Shown: one piece after another, positions 24,928 to 33,909 of the stretch
How the letters are laid out: each line of letters starts with the position of its first letter
Numbering within the stretch: the first letter of the stretch is position 1
DNA from: Asanoa ishikariensis
Lineage (GTDB): Bacteria > Actinomycetota > Actinomycetes > Mycobacteriales > Micromonosporaceae
DNA: 64,000 nucleotides
Direction of reading: 5' to 3'
Assembly: GCF_900107455.1 (NCBI RefSeq)
Contig: NZ_FNQB01000005.1
Coordinates: forward strand, 496,001-560,000
Program-made: the position numbers and the translations under genes
The notes under the pieces: model-generated
Databases searched by the model: none
What the model saw: only the letters and a program-made list of their open reading frames with translations
What the model was told of the DNA's origin: nothing

Positions 24928-25581
24928 CTAGCGCCGGCATGCTCGTGGTCCTCGGCGGACCCCTTCTTGGGGCGGCATCATCATGCCGGGTTCGAAGAAC
25001 GCGAGCTCGCCGCGGCCAAGTCGCTTGGCGTGGTACATGGCGACGTCGGCACGGCGGAGTGCGTCGTTCAGCGGTTGCGTCGGGCTTGCCGACGTGGCGC
25101 CGACGCTGGCCGAGGCTTCGACGATGTGGCCATCAGATGTGCGCAGCGCGACTGGTTCGTTCAGCATCATCGTGAGTGTCGCCGCGACGTGGTCGCCGCG
25201 CGTATCGGCCGGGACGATGGCGACGAACTCGTCCCCGGAGAGGTGAGCGGCTACGCCGCCGAGCAGGGCTGCGACGTGCTTGATTCGCTCGGCTACGGCG
25301 AGGAGGAGTTCGTCTCCGGTTTGGTGACCGAACGTGTCGTTGACAGCCTTGAAGTTGTCGAGGTCGATGAGGGCGACGACGGTGTACCTGTCGGCGAGTT
25401 CGTCGGCGTAGGTGGCGGCGAGGCCTTCGCGGTTGAGCAGGCCGGTAACCGAGTCGTGGGAGAGAAGCCATCCGGTGTTGTTGAGGTGACGGCGTAGGCG
25501 TCGGATAGTGACGTGCGCGCTCAGTCTTCCTAGCAGGAAGCACGCCAGGAGAATGGCGATGAGCGTGGTTACGTCGAGCAC
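24928..25581 (-). CDS. Membrane-anchored GGDEF protein (putative diguanylate cyclase)
   Basis: 217 residues from a GTG with GGGAGG upstream. One N-terminal TM helix (TTLIAILLACFLLGRLSA) is followed by a GGDEF domain: DSVTGLLNREG, ALIDLDNFKAVNDTFGHQTGDELL and LSGDEFVAIVPADT. The active-site loop is SGDEF rather than GGDEF; SGDEF variants are known among active diguanylate cyclases. No clear RxxD inhibitory site is seen. It would synthesise cyclic di-GMP from two GTP at the membrane. A second GGDEF domain lies in the giant protein at 49.8-55.1 kb. Confidence 0.85.
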   Translation of the reverse strand: MLDVTTLIAILLACFLLGRLSAHVTIRRLRRHLNNTGWLLSHDSVTGLLNREGLAATYADELADRYTVVALIDLDNFKAVNDTFGHQTGDELLLAVAERIKHVAALLGGVAAHLSGDEFVAIVPADTRGDHVAATLTMMLNEPVALRTSDGHIVEASASVGATSASPTQPLNDALRRADVAMYHAKRLGRGELAFFEPGMMMPPQEGVRRGPRACRR

Positions 25582-26293
25582 GGTGGGCCTCCCATCGAGT
25601 CTCGGCCTGGGCGGCGATCCACGTGGCTGTGTCAGCTGCCCGAGCGCTTCTTTTTGGTTCTGTGTACGCGTCGATCGGGGGCGACCCGGATCGACAGAAC
25701 CGACGAAGTTTTCTGGGCAGAAACGCGTGTGACCACCGGGGCTCCGTGACCCCTATGGGTTGCCGTCGATTCGGACGTCCCTAAATCACGTGCTCAATTC
25801 GGCAACCCGTGCTGGTCTGCCTGACCGAAACAGCAACGACGCAGTCGCCGGGCCGGCGCGAGGCAGGCAAACGGGCCTCTTGATCTCGCAGCTCTCGACC
25901 AGCAGCTGGCTCGACGTCTACGTTTCGCCCTGGGCCTCGTGCTGCCTGTGGACACGTCCCGAGTACCGCAGGCCCGGGAATGACACAGCGCGGCATCGTC
26001 GCGAGTCGGAGTTCGAACCAGGAGCGGCTCAGCTGCGCTGACGTTCCCCAGCGTGCCGCCCAGAACCCAGCCGTCTGATCGGACTACGCCGGTCGCGTTG
26101 CTGATGACTGGTGGGGCGGGCCGCCATGGAGCTATGACAGGCCACTGGCCCGTGGCGATGGCGCGCCGCTTGGAGTTGATCACCCCGGCCGTGGGCGGAG
26201 GCGCCTGCAGAGTCCCTTGATGCCGTGGCGGCTGAGGTGTTGAGCGTTCAACCGGTGGCTCGGCTCGGTGGCAGGGACCTGCTGGACCCGACG
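25582..26293. other. Region without a recognisable gene
   Basis: About 710 bp. Open frames on both strands are Arg/Pro-rich shadows of high-GC DNA. Given the fragment that follows, part of this may be the eroded surroundings of the multicopper oxidase gene. No RNA gene or terminator was recognised. Confidence 0.35.
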
Positions 26294-26700
26294 CTAGCTG
26301 ATACGGAAGGTGGCCATCATCGCCATGTCCTCGTGTCCAAGTTTGTGGCAGTGCAGCAGGTAGCGGCCGGGGTAGTCCGTAACCGCACGGCGACGTCGAC
26401 CGACCCGCTGGGCGAGAGGTCCACGGTGCCCTTCCAGCCAGCGTCGTGCGGGCCGAGGCCGCTGCCGTGGCGGGCGAGCACCTGAACGGGTCGAGGTGCA
26501 GATGCACGGGGTGGTGCAGATCCGAGGTGAACCGCCAGATCTTGATTTCGCGAGCCACACGCCTGCGTCGATCCGACTGGGGTCGAAGGCGCGGCCGTTG
26601 AGCAGCCAGCCCGGGTTGTCGCCAGTGTGTGCACGGCGGAAGCTCCAGGTGCGGGTGCCTACCGCCTGGTCTAGCCGGAGCGACTCGCTCCGGGCTCGGC
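26294..26700 (-). pseudogene. Multicopper oxidase, C-terminal cupredoxin fragment
   Basis: Three minus-strand frames together give the last domain of a CueO/bilirubin-oxidase-like enzyme: WSFRRAHTGDNPGWLLNGRA, FDPSRIDAG, then WRFTSDLHHPVHLHLDPFRV with the first trinuclear-centre His pair, a lid region (LARHGSGLGPHDAGWKGTVD), and the type-1/2/3 copper ligands in YLLHCHKLGHEDMAMMATF. At least two frameshifts separate these blocks and the first two domains are absent. The enzyme would have oxidised metals or phenols outside the cell; this fragment cannot. Confidence 0.75.
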
Positions 26701-26774
26701 GACCGCGGCAAGCAGGACCGCGACGAGGTCCGGTGTCATCAGAATCAGCCGTTCGGTGTCTACTTTGGATGGCG

Positions 26775-27002
26775 TTACGTGCAGGAGCGGGGACGACGGT
26801 TCCGGGCGACGGTGGGGCGTAGTGCCACAGCGAAAACTGCGTCTGTTCGAGGACCTCCTCGATGCGACATCCGGTCGGTCGTATTGTCTCGATCAATGCC
26901 CAGGACCAAAAGAACGTCGGTGCGGAACAGCTTCCGCACCTTCGCCACGTCGACCGGTGCCCGCAGTCCTTCCAACCGCTGCACGAACCGTTCGGCATCC
27001 AC
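26775..27002 (-). pseudogene. Short helical protein fragment, possibly DNA-alkylation-repair-like
   Basis: The minus-strand frame from 27002 begins MDAERFVQRLEGLRAPVDVA, which has the length and spacing of the first helices of the DNA alkylation repair (HEAT-like) family, then loses similarity after about 35 residues. There is no continuation in any frame. Weak call: it may simply be a chance helical frame. Confidence 0.2.
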
Positions 27003-27020
27003 CGTGTGGTCACGATGCCC

Positions 27021-27596
27021 TTACATGGTCGGTAGTCCAGCAGTCGGCGAGTAGATCACGCGGATCACACCTGACGAGAACACCTCTGTGGCCGCCACTC
27101 GCAGGTGGTACAGCACGTCGCCGTCATCGAACAGCCTGCGTCCCTTGCGCGCCGCCACCGGATGAATCAAGAGCCGTAACTCGTCGACCAGCCCAGCGGC
27201 GAGCAACTGCTGGACAATGGAGATCGACCCGGGGATGAGGATGTCTCTGATATCCGCCGTGGCCTTGAGTGAGGTGACGGCATCGAGAAGGCCGCCCTCG
27301 ATCAGCTCGGAGTTGCGCCAAGCCAGCTCCAAGGGGCGGCGGGACGCCACCACCTTGCGCATGTCCCCGAGTTGTTTGGCGAACGGTGCGTCGTCCCCTG
27401 CCGCGTCCTCGCGGTCGGGCCAGATTCCAGCGAAGCTGTCGTAGGTCTCGCGGCCAATGAGCAACACGTCAGCGGCGTCGTAGTCCTCGGCGACGGCGCG
27501 TCCCATGTCCTCGTCGAAGTACGGGAAATGCCATTCGGGGTCGAACTCGGCCACACCATCGGCCGTGATGTAGAGGGTGGAAATCACCTTTGGCAT
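27021..27596 (-). CDS. RibD C-terminal / dihydrofolate-reductase-like protein
   Basis: 191 residues from the ATG at 27596 (GAAGGG upstream); the frame upstream of it is not coding. The protein has the DHFR-like fold of the RibD_C family: MPKVISTLYITADGVAE, the nucleotide-site pattern DVLLIGRETYDSFAGIWP, a conserved central helix (TADIRDILIPGSISIVQQLL) and the terminal strand HPVAARKGRRLFDDGD. Such stand-alone proteins probably reduce small molecules with NADPH in the cytosol; the substrate is unknown. Flanked by debris on one side and the DHA2 pump on the other. Confidence 0.9.
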   Translation of the reverse strand: MPKVISTLYITADGVAEFDPEWHFPYFDEDMGRAVAEDYDAADVLLIGRETYDSFAGIWPDREDAAGDDAPFAKQLGDMRKVVASRRPLELAWRNSELIEGGLLDAVTSLKATADIRDILIPGSISIVQQLLAAGLVDELRLLIHPVAARKGRRLFDDGDVLYHLRVAATEVFSSGVIRVIYSPTAGLPTM

Positions 27597-27831
27597 GAGA
27601 AATCCCTTCGAGTTATATGTTGCCGCTACGGTAGAAGTACGCATCGTCCCAAAGTCATCGGGCAGCCATAGGTCGATTGTGACAATGGGTTCGGATCAGA
27701 CGGCAGCGGAGCTCAAGGCGGAGGGGCGGTATGACACCGCTCTGCTACCAGTGAGCTCCGGCTGCCTCCCAGCGCGATCCCCCTTCAGTCGTCCGAGACC
27801 ACCGTTGGGGACCGGCTCACGTCGTCTGGGC

Positions 27832-29400
27832 TCAGCCGGCTTCGCTGAGCGCCGGCTCGGCCTCGACGGGCGGCGGTGCGGCCTGCTGGCCGAAGGGCGG
27901 CACGGCCCTGAGCTTGACAATCAACAGCAGGCCGCCCACGACGTACAGCACGGCTCCGACGATGGCTGTCACCTGCACACCGTTGACGAAGGCCGCATTG
28001 GCGGAGTCCAGCAGCGCATCAGCTGGGGTGGCGGGCAGTTGCGACGCGGTCACGGCCGCTCCGGCGAGGCTGTCACCAGCTACGGCGGCCTGGTCAGCCG
28101 AGATGCCAGTAGGGACGTCGACCGCGCCGCGGTACACGGTGACGGCAACGGTCCCCAGCAGCGCGAGGCCGAGCGTGCCGCCGAACTCGTTGCCCAGCTG
28201 GACAAGTGAGCCCGCAGAGCCCATCTTCTCCGGCGGCGCGTTGCCGATCACCAGCCCCGTGCCCAACGCGACGGACGCGGTGCCAAAGAAGGAGGCCAAC
28301 ACGAAGCCGACGCACAGGAGCCAAGTGCCGTTCGAAACGGACACTTGCGTCAAAACGATGTATACCAGGGCAGCAAGAATCACACCGCCGCCCATGACGT
28401 TGCCGGGTCTGAACCTCGTGGCGAGCCGCGGCGCCAGGTTCATGCCCGCCGCACCGGCGAGCATGCCCGGCACCATCAGCAGGGCCGCGTCCAGTGTGCT
28501 GAAGTCCTCGACGAGCTGGAAGTACAGGAGCATCTGGAGCATCAGTCCAGCTCCGACGGCGCTGAACATCAGCGCGTTGGCCAGGATCGCGCTGATGACA
28601 CCGTTCTTGAACAGCTTCAGGTCCAGCAGCGGCACGGCGAGCCGGTTCTGTCTGCGGACGAACAGTCCGCCGAACGTCAGGCCGACGATCAGCGCCAACA
28701 GCGGCACAGGGTCCCATCCGGCGCGGGCCAACTCTTTGATGCCGTAGATGATCGGGAGCAGGGCCAGCAATGACAGGCCGACGCTCGCGTAGTCGACCTT
28801 GCCTGCGGCCGGGTTGCTCTGCTCGGGCAGGTACTTCGGCCCCAGTACCAACATCACCACGAGTAGGGGGATGGCGATCAGGAAGACCGATCCCCACCAG
28901 AACGACTCGAGCAGCAGACCGCCTAGCACCGGCCCGGCGACCGCGCCGAGGGTGTAGACACCGCCCCAGACCCCGTACGCGGTAGCCCGCTGCTTCGGGT
29001 CCTGGAACAGGCCGCCGATGAGCGCGATGGTCGAAGGCATCAGGGTGGCGCCGGCGATGCCCAGGGCCGCCCGGGCCAGAAGTAGCAGCTCGATGGTCGG
29101 AGCAAAAGCCGTCAGCAGCGACCCCACGGTGAACAACGCCCCACCGATCATCAGGAGCTTTCGCCGGCCGACACGGTCACCTAGCGTCCCCATGGACACC
29201 AAGAAACCGGCCAGCAGGAACCCGTAGATGTCGGACGCCCACAGCTGTTGGACGCTGTTGGCGCCCAGGTCGGCTGCCAGCGCTGGAAGCGCTAGGAGCA
29301 GCACGAACAGGTCGACCGCTACGACGAACGTGGGTAGGGCGAGCACAGCCAGCCCGATCCACGCCGCCTTACCGGCTTTCGTTGGAGTTTCCACAGTCAC
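27832..29400 (-). CDS. DHA2-type (14-TM) MFS drug exporter
   Basis: 522 residues from a GTG at 29400 that has AAAGGA about 7 nt upstream; the frame before it lies inside the SARP gene in another frame. Fourteen hydrophobic helices are evident. Motif A is GDRVGRRKLLMIGG after TM2, and motif C with its Gly/Pro pattern is GAVAGPVLGGLLLE (TM5), both typical of EmrB/QacA-type proton-driven multidrug exporters. It is 32 nt overlapped by the SARP regulator upstream on the same strand, so it is probably translated from the same mRNA. The substrate may be an antibiotic or toxic metabolite. Intact. Confidence 0.9.
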   Translation of the reverse strand: MTVETPTKAGKAAWIGLAVLALPTFVVAVDLFVLLLALPALAADLGANSVQQLWASDIYGFLLAGFLVSMGTLGDRVGRRKLLMIGGALFTVGSLLTAFAPTIELLLLARAALGIAGATLMPSTIALIGGLFQDPKQRATAYGVWGGVYTLGAVAGPVLGGLLLESFWWGSVFLIAIPLLVVMLVLGPKYLPEQSNPAAGKVDYASVGLSLLALLPIIYGIKELARAGWDPVPLLALIVGLTFGGLFVRRQNRLAVPLLDLKLFKNGVISAILANALMFSAVGAGLMLQMLLYFQLVEDFSTLDAALLMVPGMLAGAAGMNLAPRLATRFRPGNVMGGGVILAALVYIVLTQVSVSNGTWLLCVGFVLASFFGTASVALGTGLVIGNAPPEKMGSAGSLVQLGNEFGGTLGLALLGTVAVTVYRGAVDVPTGISADQAAVAGDSLAGAAVTASQLPATPADALLDSANAAFVNGVQVTAIVGAVLYVVGGLLLIVKLRAVPPFGQQAAPPPVEAEPALSEAG

Positions 29401-31279
29401 TGCCTGGTCCTTTCGTGCTTTCGGTGTATTGATGGCGCTGACCGGTGGCCCTTTCGGCCTCGGTGCTCGAGCGTTTTCTGGCGTACTGGCGGAGCAGGTC
29501 ATGGAAGGAGAACTGGTGGGGGCTGCGCTCCTCGATGAGGTGCGCTGCCGCCAGCCGATCGAGCAGCTTCTCGGTCTGGGCTGGTGTGGTGCCCATGAGC
29601 GCCGCGGCCGCCTCGGGGGTGAAGTCAGGGCCGTGAACGTGTCCCAACATCCGGAAGAGTCCCTGCGCGTCCGTTGGGACGGCCCTGTATGAATGGTCGA
29701 GCGCGATCTGCACCGACGTCTCCTCATCGCCGTCGATGGCCAGCGCCCCGAGCCCGTCTGCCCAAACGAGCTCCTTCACGTGGGTCGCGATGCTCTGATG
29801 TGGACGGTTGGTCAGGTTGGCCGCGGCGATGCGCAGCGCCAGCGGCAGGTAAGCGCACACGTGCGCCAGGTCGGCGAGGGCGTCGGGTTCGGCGCGTGCC
29901 CGGCCATCGCCGAGTACGTGCCTCAGCAAGTCCCGAGCCTCGCCGGCCGAGAGCACGTCCAGGGTGAGGCGGCGAGCGCCCTCGCGGGCCACGAGCCCGC
30001 CGATCCGGTCGCGGCTGGTGATCAGGACCAGGCAGCCAGGACCGCCGGGCAGCAGCGGACGGACCTGCTCGGCGGAACGCGCGTTGTCCAGGAGCACAAG
30101 CACGCTCCGTCCAGCCAGCAGCGACCGGTACATGGCAGCGGCTTCCCCGGCGTCAGCCGGCACTCGGTCCGGGCGCACGCCCAGCGCGCGCAGCAGCGCG
30201 CCGAGGGCCTCGATGGGAGGTACGGGCGCATCAGCGCCGTAGCCCCGCAGGTTGACGTACAGCTGCCCGTCGGGGAACCGGTGCGCTACGCGGTGCGCCC
30301 AGTGCACCGCCAAGGCGGTCTTGCCCACCCCGGCCGTGCCGGATATCGCCGAGATGACCACGGGCACCGCGGCGTTCGCCGCGTCCGGCAGCATGCCGTC
30401 AAGCGCGGTGAGCGCTTCGGCGCGTCCGGCGAAGCCGGTGATGTCAGCGGGCAGCTCCCTGGGGACGGGTGCGGTTCCCTCGTTGACCTGCGGTGTCAGC
30501 GCAGCCGGCCGAGCCGCGCGAATGAGCGCCTCGTCACCTCGGAGCACCGCTTCGTGTAGGCGCTGGAGGTCCGGGCCAGGCTCGACACCGAGCTGTTCGG
30601 AGAGCAGTAGACGGGCGCGGCGAAAGGCCTCCAGCGCCTCGGCCTGGCGCCCCGCCCGGTAGAGCGCCAGCATGAGCCGACCGTGCAAACCTTCGCGGTA
30701 CGGATGTGCGGACGCCAGCCCGGTCAACTCGGGCACCAGTTCCCCGTGGCGACCCAAGTCGAGCTCAATCTGGATGCGTTTCTCCACAGCGGCGAGACGC
30801 CGTTCCTCGATGCGCTCCGCTGCCGCCTGCAAATGAGGTGTCGCAAGCCCGTCGAGTGCTGGCCCTCGCCATAGCGCCAACCCGTCGTTGATCGCAACGG
30901 CCGCCTCCGCGACCTGGCCCGAGGCCGCCAGCGCATCGGCTCGGACGAGCTCGTTGTCGAACCGATGCAGGTCGAGTTGCCCTTCTCTGATCTCGATGAG
31001 GTAGCCAGATCCCCTCCTGACGATTACGTCGGCACCCAGATTCGCCTCGCGAAAGACTCGCCGCAGAGCCGACAATCGGTTCTGCACTTGCGTTCGCGCG
31101 CCTTGCGGTGGTCCCTCGCCCCAGGCCGCAGCGACCAGCCGTCGCATCGAAACCACTCGATTGGCATCCAGGAGCAGAGCCGCCAAGATGCATTGGCTAC
31201 GCGCGCCACCCAGGGCCACGGTGTCCACGTCCGCGTACACCTCGAGAGGGCCGAGTAGCGAAAATCTTGCAGATTGCAA
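29369..31279 (-). CDS. SARP (AfsR/DnrI-type) regulator with NB-ARC domain, C-terminus shortened
   Basis: 636 residues from a TTG at 31279 with GGGAGG 5 nt upstream; a TTG 12 nt earlier lacks that spacing. Domains in order: OmpR-like DNA-binding fold (FSLLGPLEVYAD, to about 95), the BTAD helical domain (LHRFDNELVRADALAASG, to about 250), and an NB-ARC/AAA ATPase with P-loop GTAGVGKTAL (about 313) and Walker B VLVLLDNARSAEQ. AfsR-type proteins normally continue with several TPRs after the winged-helix HDLLRQYA block; here the protein ends about 40 residues later with an Arg/Ser/Thr-rich tail overlapping the exporter gene. It likely activates the exporter. The C-terminal loss may be a deletion. 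Confidence 0.85.
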   Translation of the reverse strand: MQSARFSLLGPLEVYADVDTVALGGARSQCILAALLLDANRVVSMRRLVAAAWGEGPPQGARTQVQNRLSALRRVFREANLGADVIVRRGSGYLIEIREGQLDLHRFDNELVRADALAASGQVAEAAVAINDGLALWRGPALDGLATPHLQAAAERIEERRLAAVEKRIQIELDLGRHGELVPELTGLASAHPYREGLHGRLMLALYRAGRQAEALEAFRRARLLLSEQLGVEPGPDLQRLHEAVLRGDEALIRAARPAALTPQVNEGTAPVPRELPADITGFAGRAEALTALDGMLPDAANAAVPVVISAISGTAGVGKTALAVHWAHRVAHRFPDGQLYVNLRGYGADAPVPPIEALGALLRALGVRPDRVPADAGEAAAMYRSLLAGRSVLVLLDNARSAEQVRPLLPGGPGCLVLITSRDRIGGLVAREGARRLTLDVLSAGEARDLLRHVLGDGRARAEPDALADLAHVCAYLPLALRIAAANLTNRPHQSIATHVKELVWADGLGALAIDGDEETSVQIALDHSYRAVPTDAQGLFRMLGHVHGPDFTPEAAAALMGTTPAQTEKLLDRLAAAHLIEERSPHQFSFHDLLRQYARKRSSTEAERATGQRHQYTESTKGPGSDCGNSNESR

Positions 31280-31389
31280 CGCACCTCCCAAGGAAGGTCA
31301 CCGCGCATGGTCTCCGCGCGGTTCGGGGACAAGGTTCGGGGCGAACTGTGCTCGGCGAGGCGCGCAGCTTGCACGGCTGACGCGCAGGG

Positions 31390-32148
31390 TCAGCTGATGG
31401 GTAGCTCGTTCAACCAGCTCTGCCAGGCCTGCTCGGCCTGGGCCCGATCCTGGTCGGCGGCGAACAGGTGGTGACTTAGAAGCAGGACGTGGCCGCGCTC
31501 GGCGCCAGAGAGAACGAACCGCAAGAGCGCGTCGTCGGTGTGGACGCCGACGTAGGTCGGGAGCCGGGAGAGGTCGACGACACCCTCGATCGGCGGCACA
31601 CCGTCGAGGTTGATCCGGGCCTTCGCCCCGTCGGTGACGGGGCCGGAGATTTCCAAGGCACCTGCGACCGCAGCCCAGACCTGGTCCGCAGTGCCGACGT
31701 CGGCTCGGTACGCCTCGACCGGGACGCCGCTCTGGCCCGGGAAGTGCTGGAGATACGCGGCCAGCGTGTCCAGGAACATGTCCCAGCCGACCGTCATCGC
31801 GTCGTACTCGGTCTCCCAGTCGTCGCCGAGAACCCCGCTCTGCACCATCCGCAGCACGGTGGAGCCCTGGTCGCGGCCCTCGATGAGGTACTCGATAGCC
31901 ATGAAGCCGCCGTCCGGGCCGGTTTCGGTGCGCGTCGCGAACCGCCTGCCGGGCTCCCAAGCGGTGACCGTCGCCTCGCTGGTGTTGCCGGCCATGGTGA
32001 GGCTGGATCGGCCGCCCTCGCGCGGCTCCACCTCGTTGCGCCCCATGAACCAGGAGTCCACACCAGGACCGGTGGCGATCGCCTCCCACACCTGACCGGG
32101 CGTGGCGGCTAGCTCGATTTCCTTGGACAGCTCGTATGGGTGTCCCAT
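31390..32148 (-). CDS. SRPBCC/AHSA1-family protein
   Basis: 252 residues. A helix-grip fold is visible: YELSKEIELAATPGQVWEAIATGPGVDSWFMG, later GRRFATRTETGPDGGFMAIEYLIEG and the C-terminal helix WDMFLDTLAAYLQHF. The C-terminal third (about 150-250) is an added unknown domain with RINLDGVPPIEGVVDLS. AHSA1 proteins act as stress or hydrophobic-ligand-binding proteins and often sit under an ArsR-type regulator. Its ATG follows the ArsR stop with a 2-nt gap, so the two genes form an operon. Confidence 0.85.
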   Translation of the reverse strand: MGHPYELSKEIELAATPGQVWEAIATGPGVDSWFMGRNEVEPREGGRSSLTMAGNTSEATVTAWEPGRRFATRTETGPDGGFMAIEYLIEGRDQGSTVLRMVQSGVLGDDWETEYDAMTVGWDMFLDTLAAYLQHFPGQSGVPVEAYRADVGTADQVWAAVAGALEISGPVTDGAKARINLDGVPPIEGVVDLSRLPTYVGVHTDDALLRFVLSGAERGHVLLLSHHLFAADQDRAQAEQAWQSWLNELPIS

Positions 32149-32150
32149 GG

Positions 32151-32753
32151 TCAGGGCCTTTCCGTGTCGGTGCGATGGTTGACAGTGGGGTGCAGCGCGA
32201 CCACGACGCGATGTTCGCGGCCGCCTGGGGCGGCCTCGTCGTGGTACTTGGCAACGAGGCCGTTGATGGCGGTTATCAGCTCTTCGGCGAACGCGACCCG
32301 ATCACCCGCCGTGGCGAACCGGACGGTGGCGTCAGCGGCGAATGTGGCGACCCGCTTGTTGGCGCGGTCCGCACCGGTGATCAGCGCGCCGACGTCCCGC
32401 ACGAGACGGGCGGCCAGCGCGAGCAGCCATCGGGCGGAGAGCCGGTCCGGCGCATCGGCTGAGTCGGACGGCACCGCGGCCAGGGCGGCCGGTGAGATCA
32501 CGTAAGACGCGGCAGTGGCCCGCATGACCCGCTCGGTGACGTTGCCCTTGCGACGCTCGGCGACCAGCTCTATGAGCCCGTGCTGCTCGAGGGTCCGCAG
32601 GTGGTAGTTGACCTTCTGCCGCGGCAGACCGACCCGCGCGGCCAGCATTGTCGCGGACGCCGGCTCGGTCAATGCGGCCAGCAGCCGGGCCCTCATCGGG
32701 TCCAGCGACGCCTCGGCCGCCGCCCGGTCCTCGATCACTGCGATGTCGAACAT
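32151..32753 (-). CDS. ArsR-family transcriptional regulator
   Basis: 200 residues from the ATG at 32753; the frame upstream is non-coding. The winged-helix domain lies near the N-terminus (LDPMRARLLAALTEPASATMLAARVGLPRQKVNYHLRTLEQHGLIE, then RRKGNVTERVMRAT), followed by a helical C-terminal region (LAALAARLVRDVGALITG, FAEELITAINGLVAKYH) that may sense a ligand or protein. It is co-transcribed with the AHSA1 gene directly downstream. A large dyad in front suggests autorepression. Confidence 0.85.
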   Translation of the reverse strand: MFDIAVIEDRAAAEASLDPMRARLLAALTEPASATMLAARVGLPRQKVNYHLRTLEQHGLIELVAERRKGNVTERVMRATAASYVISPAALAAVPSDSADAPDRLSARWLLALAARLVRDVGALITGADRANKRVATFAADATVRFATAGDRVAFAEELITAINGLVAKYHDEAAPGGREHRVVVALHPTVNHRTDTERP

Positions 32754-32767
32754 GACACAACCGTTGC

Positions 32768-32807
32768 ACCGACAATTAGATTTGTCAAGACTAACAAAGT
32801 TGTCGGT
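32768..32807. promoter_or_regulatory. Dyad operator upstream of the ArsR/AHSA1 operon
   Basis: ACCGACAA (32768-32775) and TTGTCGGT (32800-32807) are perfect inverted arms; inside them TTTGT (32781-32785) and ACAAA (32794-32798) form a second inverted pair. On the transcribed (minus) strand a possible -10 box TCTAAT lies inside the dyad, so a bound repressor would cover the promoter. The AT-rich core contrasts with the GC-rich surroundings. Confidence 0.6.
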
Positions 32808-32953
32808 GTGCGCCGAGGTTGATCGGCTCGACGCCGTTGCCCGGGTGCGTGTCGACGACGCCCCGTGTGCCTCGCGCGAATCGACCGATGCCGTGCTGTC
32901 CCGGACGATCTGCGCGGTGAGCTCCGCGCCGCTGTGGGAGAGCGCCCCTCTGA

Positions 32954-33318
32954 TCACCGCGAGGTCGGTGCCGTGCACGACCTCGTTGTGAGCTGCCAAA
33001 TACGCCTATCGAGCTCGGCGCCGACTTCGAGGGACTCGTGCCGCAGCCACGGGCCGAGTTGTTCGATGGCTGCCATGCGATGTGCCACGGCAAGAATGCT
33101 GGCACCGTAATGGTCCGGTTCCAGGGCCATTGGGCGCGAGAAACAGAGGACCAATTCTGGCGCCCACCGGGAGCACCAGGCGGCCCACCGAAGCGGCCGA
33201 CCACATGCGGACGGTTGGCCGCCGAAACCGCTGGCAAACCGGTGCTGGCGTTGGGGAAGCTACGTGCAGTCAGGAGCGCACGAGCCGCGGAGATCGGGCC
33301 CGAGCGTGTTGTTGACAT
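32954..33318 (-). other. Unassigned region with coding-like fragments
   Basis: On the minus strand, a frame from the ATG at 33318 (within the MarR operators) and a second frame (RPMALEPDHYGASILAVAHR, helical) look partly natural but do not join and match no family I know. Possibly the wreck of a gene once divergently controlled by the MarR protein at 33375. Confidence 0.25.
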
Positions 33319-33353
33319 GTCACTAACCTAGAGCCACCTTCGTGACATGTCAA
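33312..33353. promoter_or_regulatory. Paired 12-bp palindromic operators of the MarR gene
   Basis: TTGACATGTCAC (33312-33323) and GTGACATGTCAA (33342-33353) are near-perfect copies of the palindrome TTGACATGTCAA, 30 bp apart centre to centre (about three helical turns), each containing the 8-bp perfect palindrome GACATGTC. A -10 box TAGTCT (33362-33367) lies 7 nt before the ATG at 33375, so a regulator on the second site would block a leaderless promoter. Confidence 0.75.
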
Positions 33354-33374
33354 CGACCTTGTAGTCTGGTCGGC

Positions 33375-33830
33375 ATGGCTAAACCCCGGTGGCTCACTGA
33401 ACATGAGGAGGCGGCGTGGGTCGGTTATCGCCGCATGCGGGTTCTCCTCGACCTGCGGATCAATCGGGACCTCGTGAGCCAGAGCGGCCTTTCCGAGCAG
33501 GACTACGACGTGCTGTCGAACCTGTCCGAGGCAGTGGGTCAGCGGATGCGCCTGGGTGATCTTGCGGCGCACATGTGTTGGTCGAAAAGTCGGCTCTCCC
33601 ACCACATAACTCGCATGCAAGATCGCGGCTTGGTGCAGCGGGAGGAGTGCGCGGACGACGGTCGCGGCTCCATGCTCACCCTCACGCGCAAAGGTCATGA
33701 CGCGATCATCGCGGCTGCGCCTGGCCACGTTGCGTCTGTCCGCCAGCACCTCATCGACGTCCTCACGCCGGAGGAGATCGATACGCTAGCCGCACTGACG
33801 CACCGCGTCGTCGCTCGTCTGCAGGACTGA
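33375..33830 (+). CDS. MarR family transcriptional regulator
   Basis: 151 residues from the ATG at 33375; the longer frame from 33342 lies in the operator. The MarR winged helix is complete: LSEQDYDVLSNLSEAVGQRMRLGDLAAHMCWSKSRLSHHITRMQDRGLV with the wing ADDGRGSMLTLTRKG, and dimerisation helices at both ends. MarR proteins repress and are released by phenolic or oxidising ligands. It probably controls itself; the divergent partner, if there was one, is degraded. No ribosome-binding site (leaderless). Confidence 0.9.
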   Translation: MAKPRWLTEHEEAAWVGYRRMRVLLDLRINRDLVSQSGLSEQDYDVLSNLSEAVGQRMRLGDLAAHMCWSKSRLSHHITRMQDRGLVQREECADDGRGSMLTLTRKGHDAIIAAAPGHVASVRQHLIDVLTPEEIDTLAALTHRVVARLQD

Positions 33831-33909
33831 CCAGGCCGTCGCGTCCAATGAATACGTGGCGCTCAGGTCTAGGCAAAGGGCAAGGAGGTCCGGGAGGCGG
33901 TGTGCGCGG

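Noticed and set aside
28094-28897. Minus-strand frame within the DHA2 pump gene
   Set aside because: Shadow of the pump in another frame; no independent start or family.
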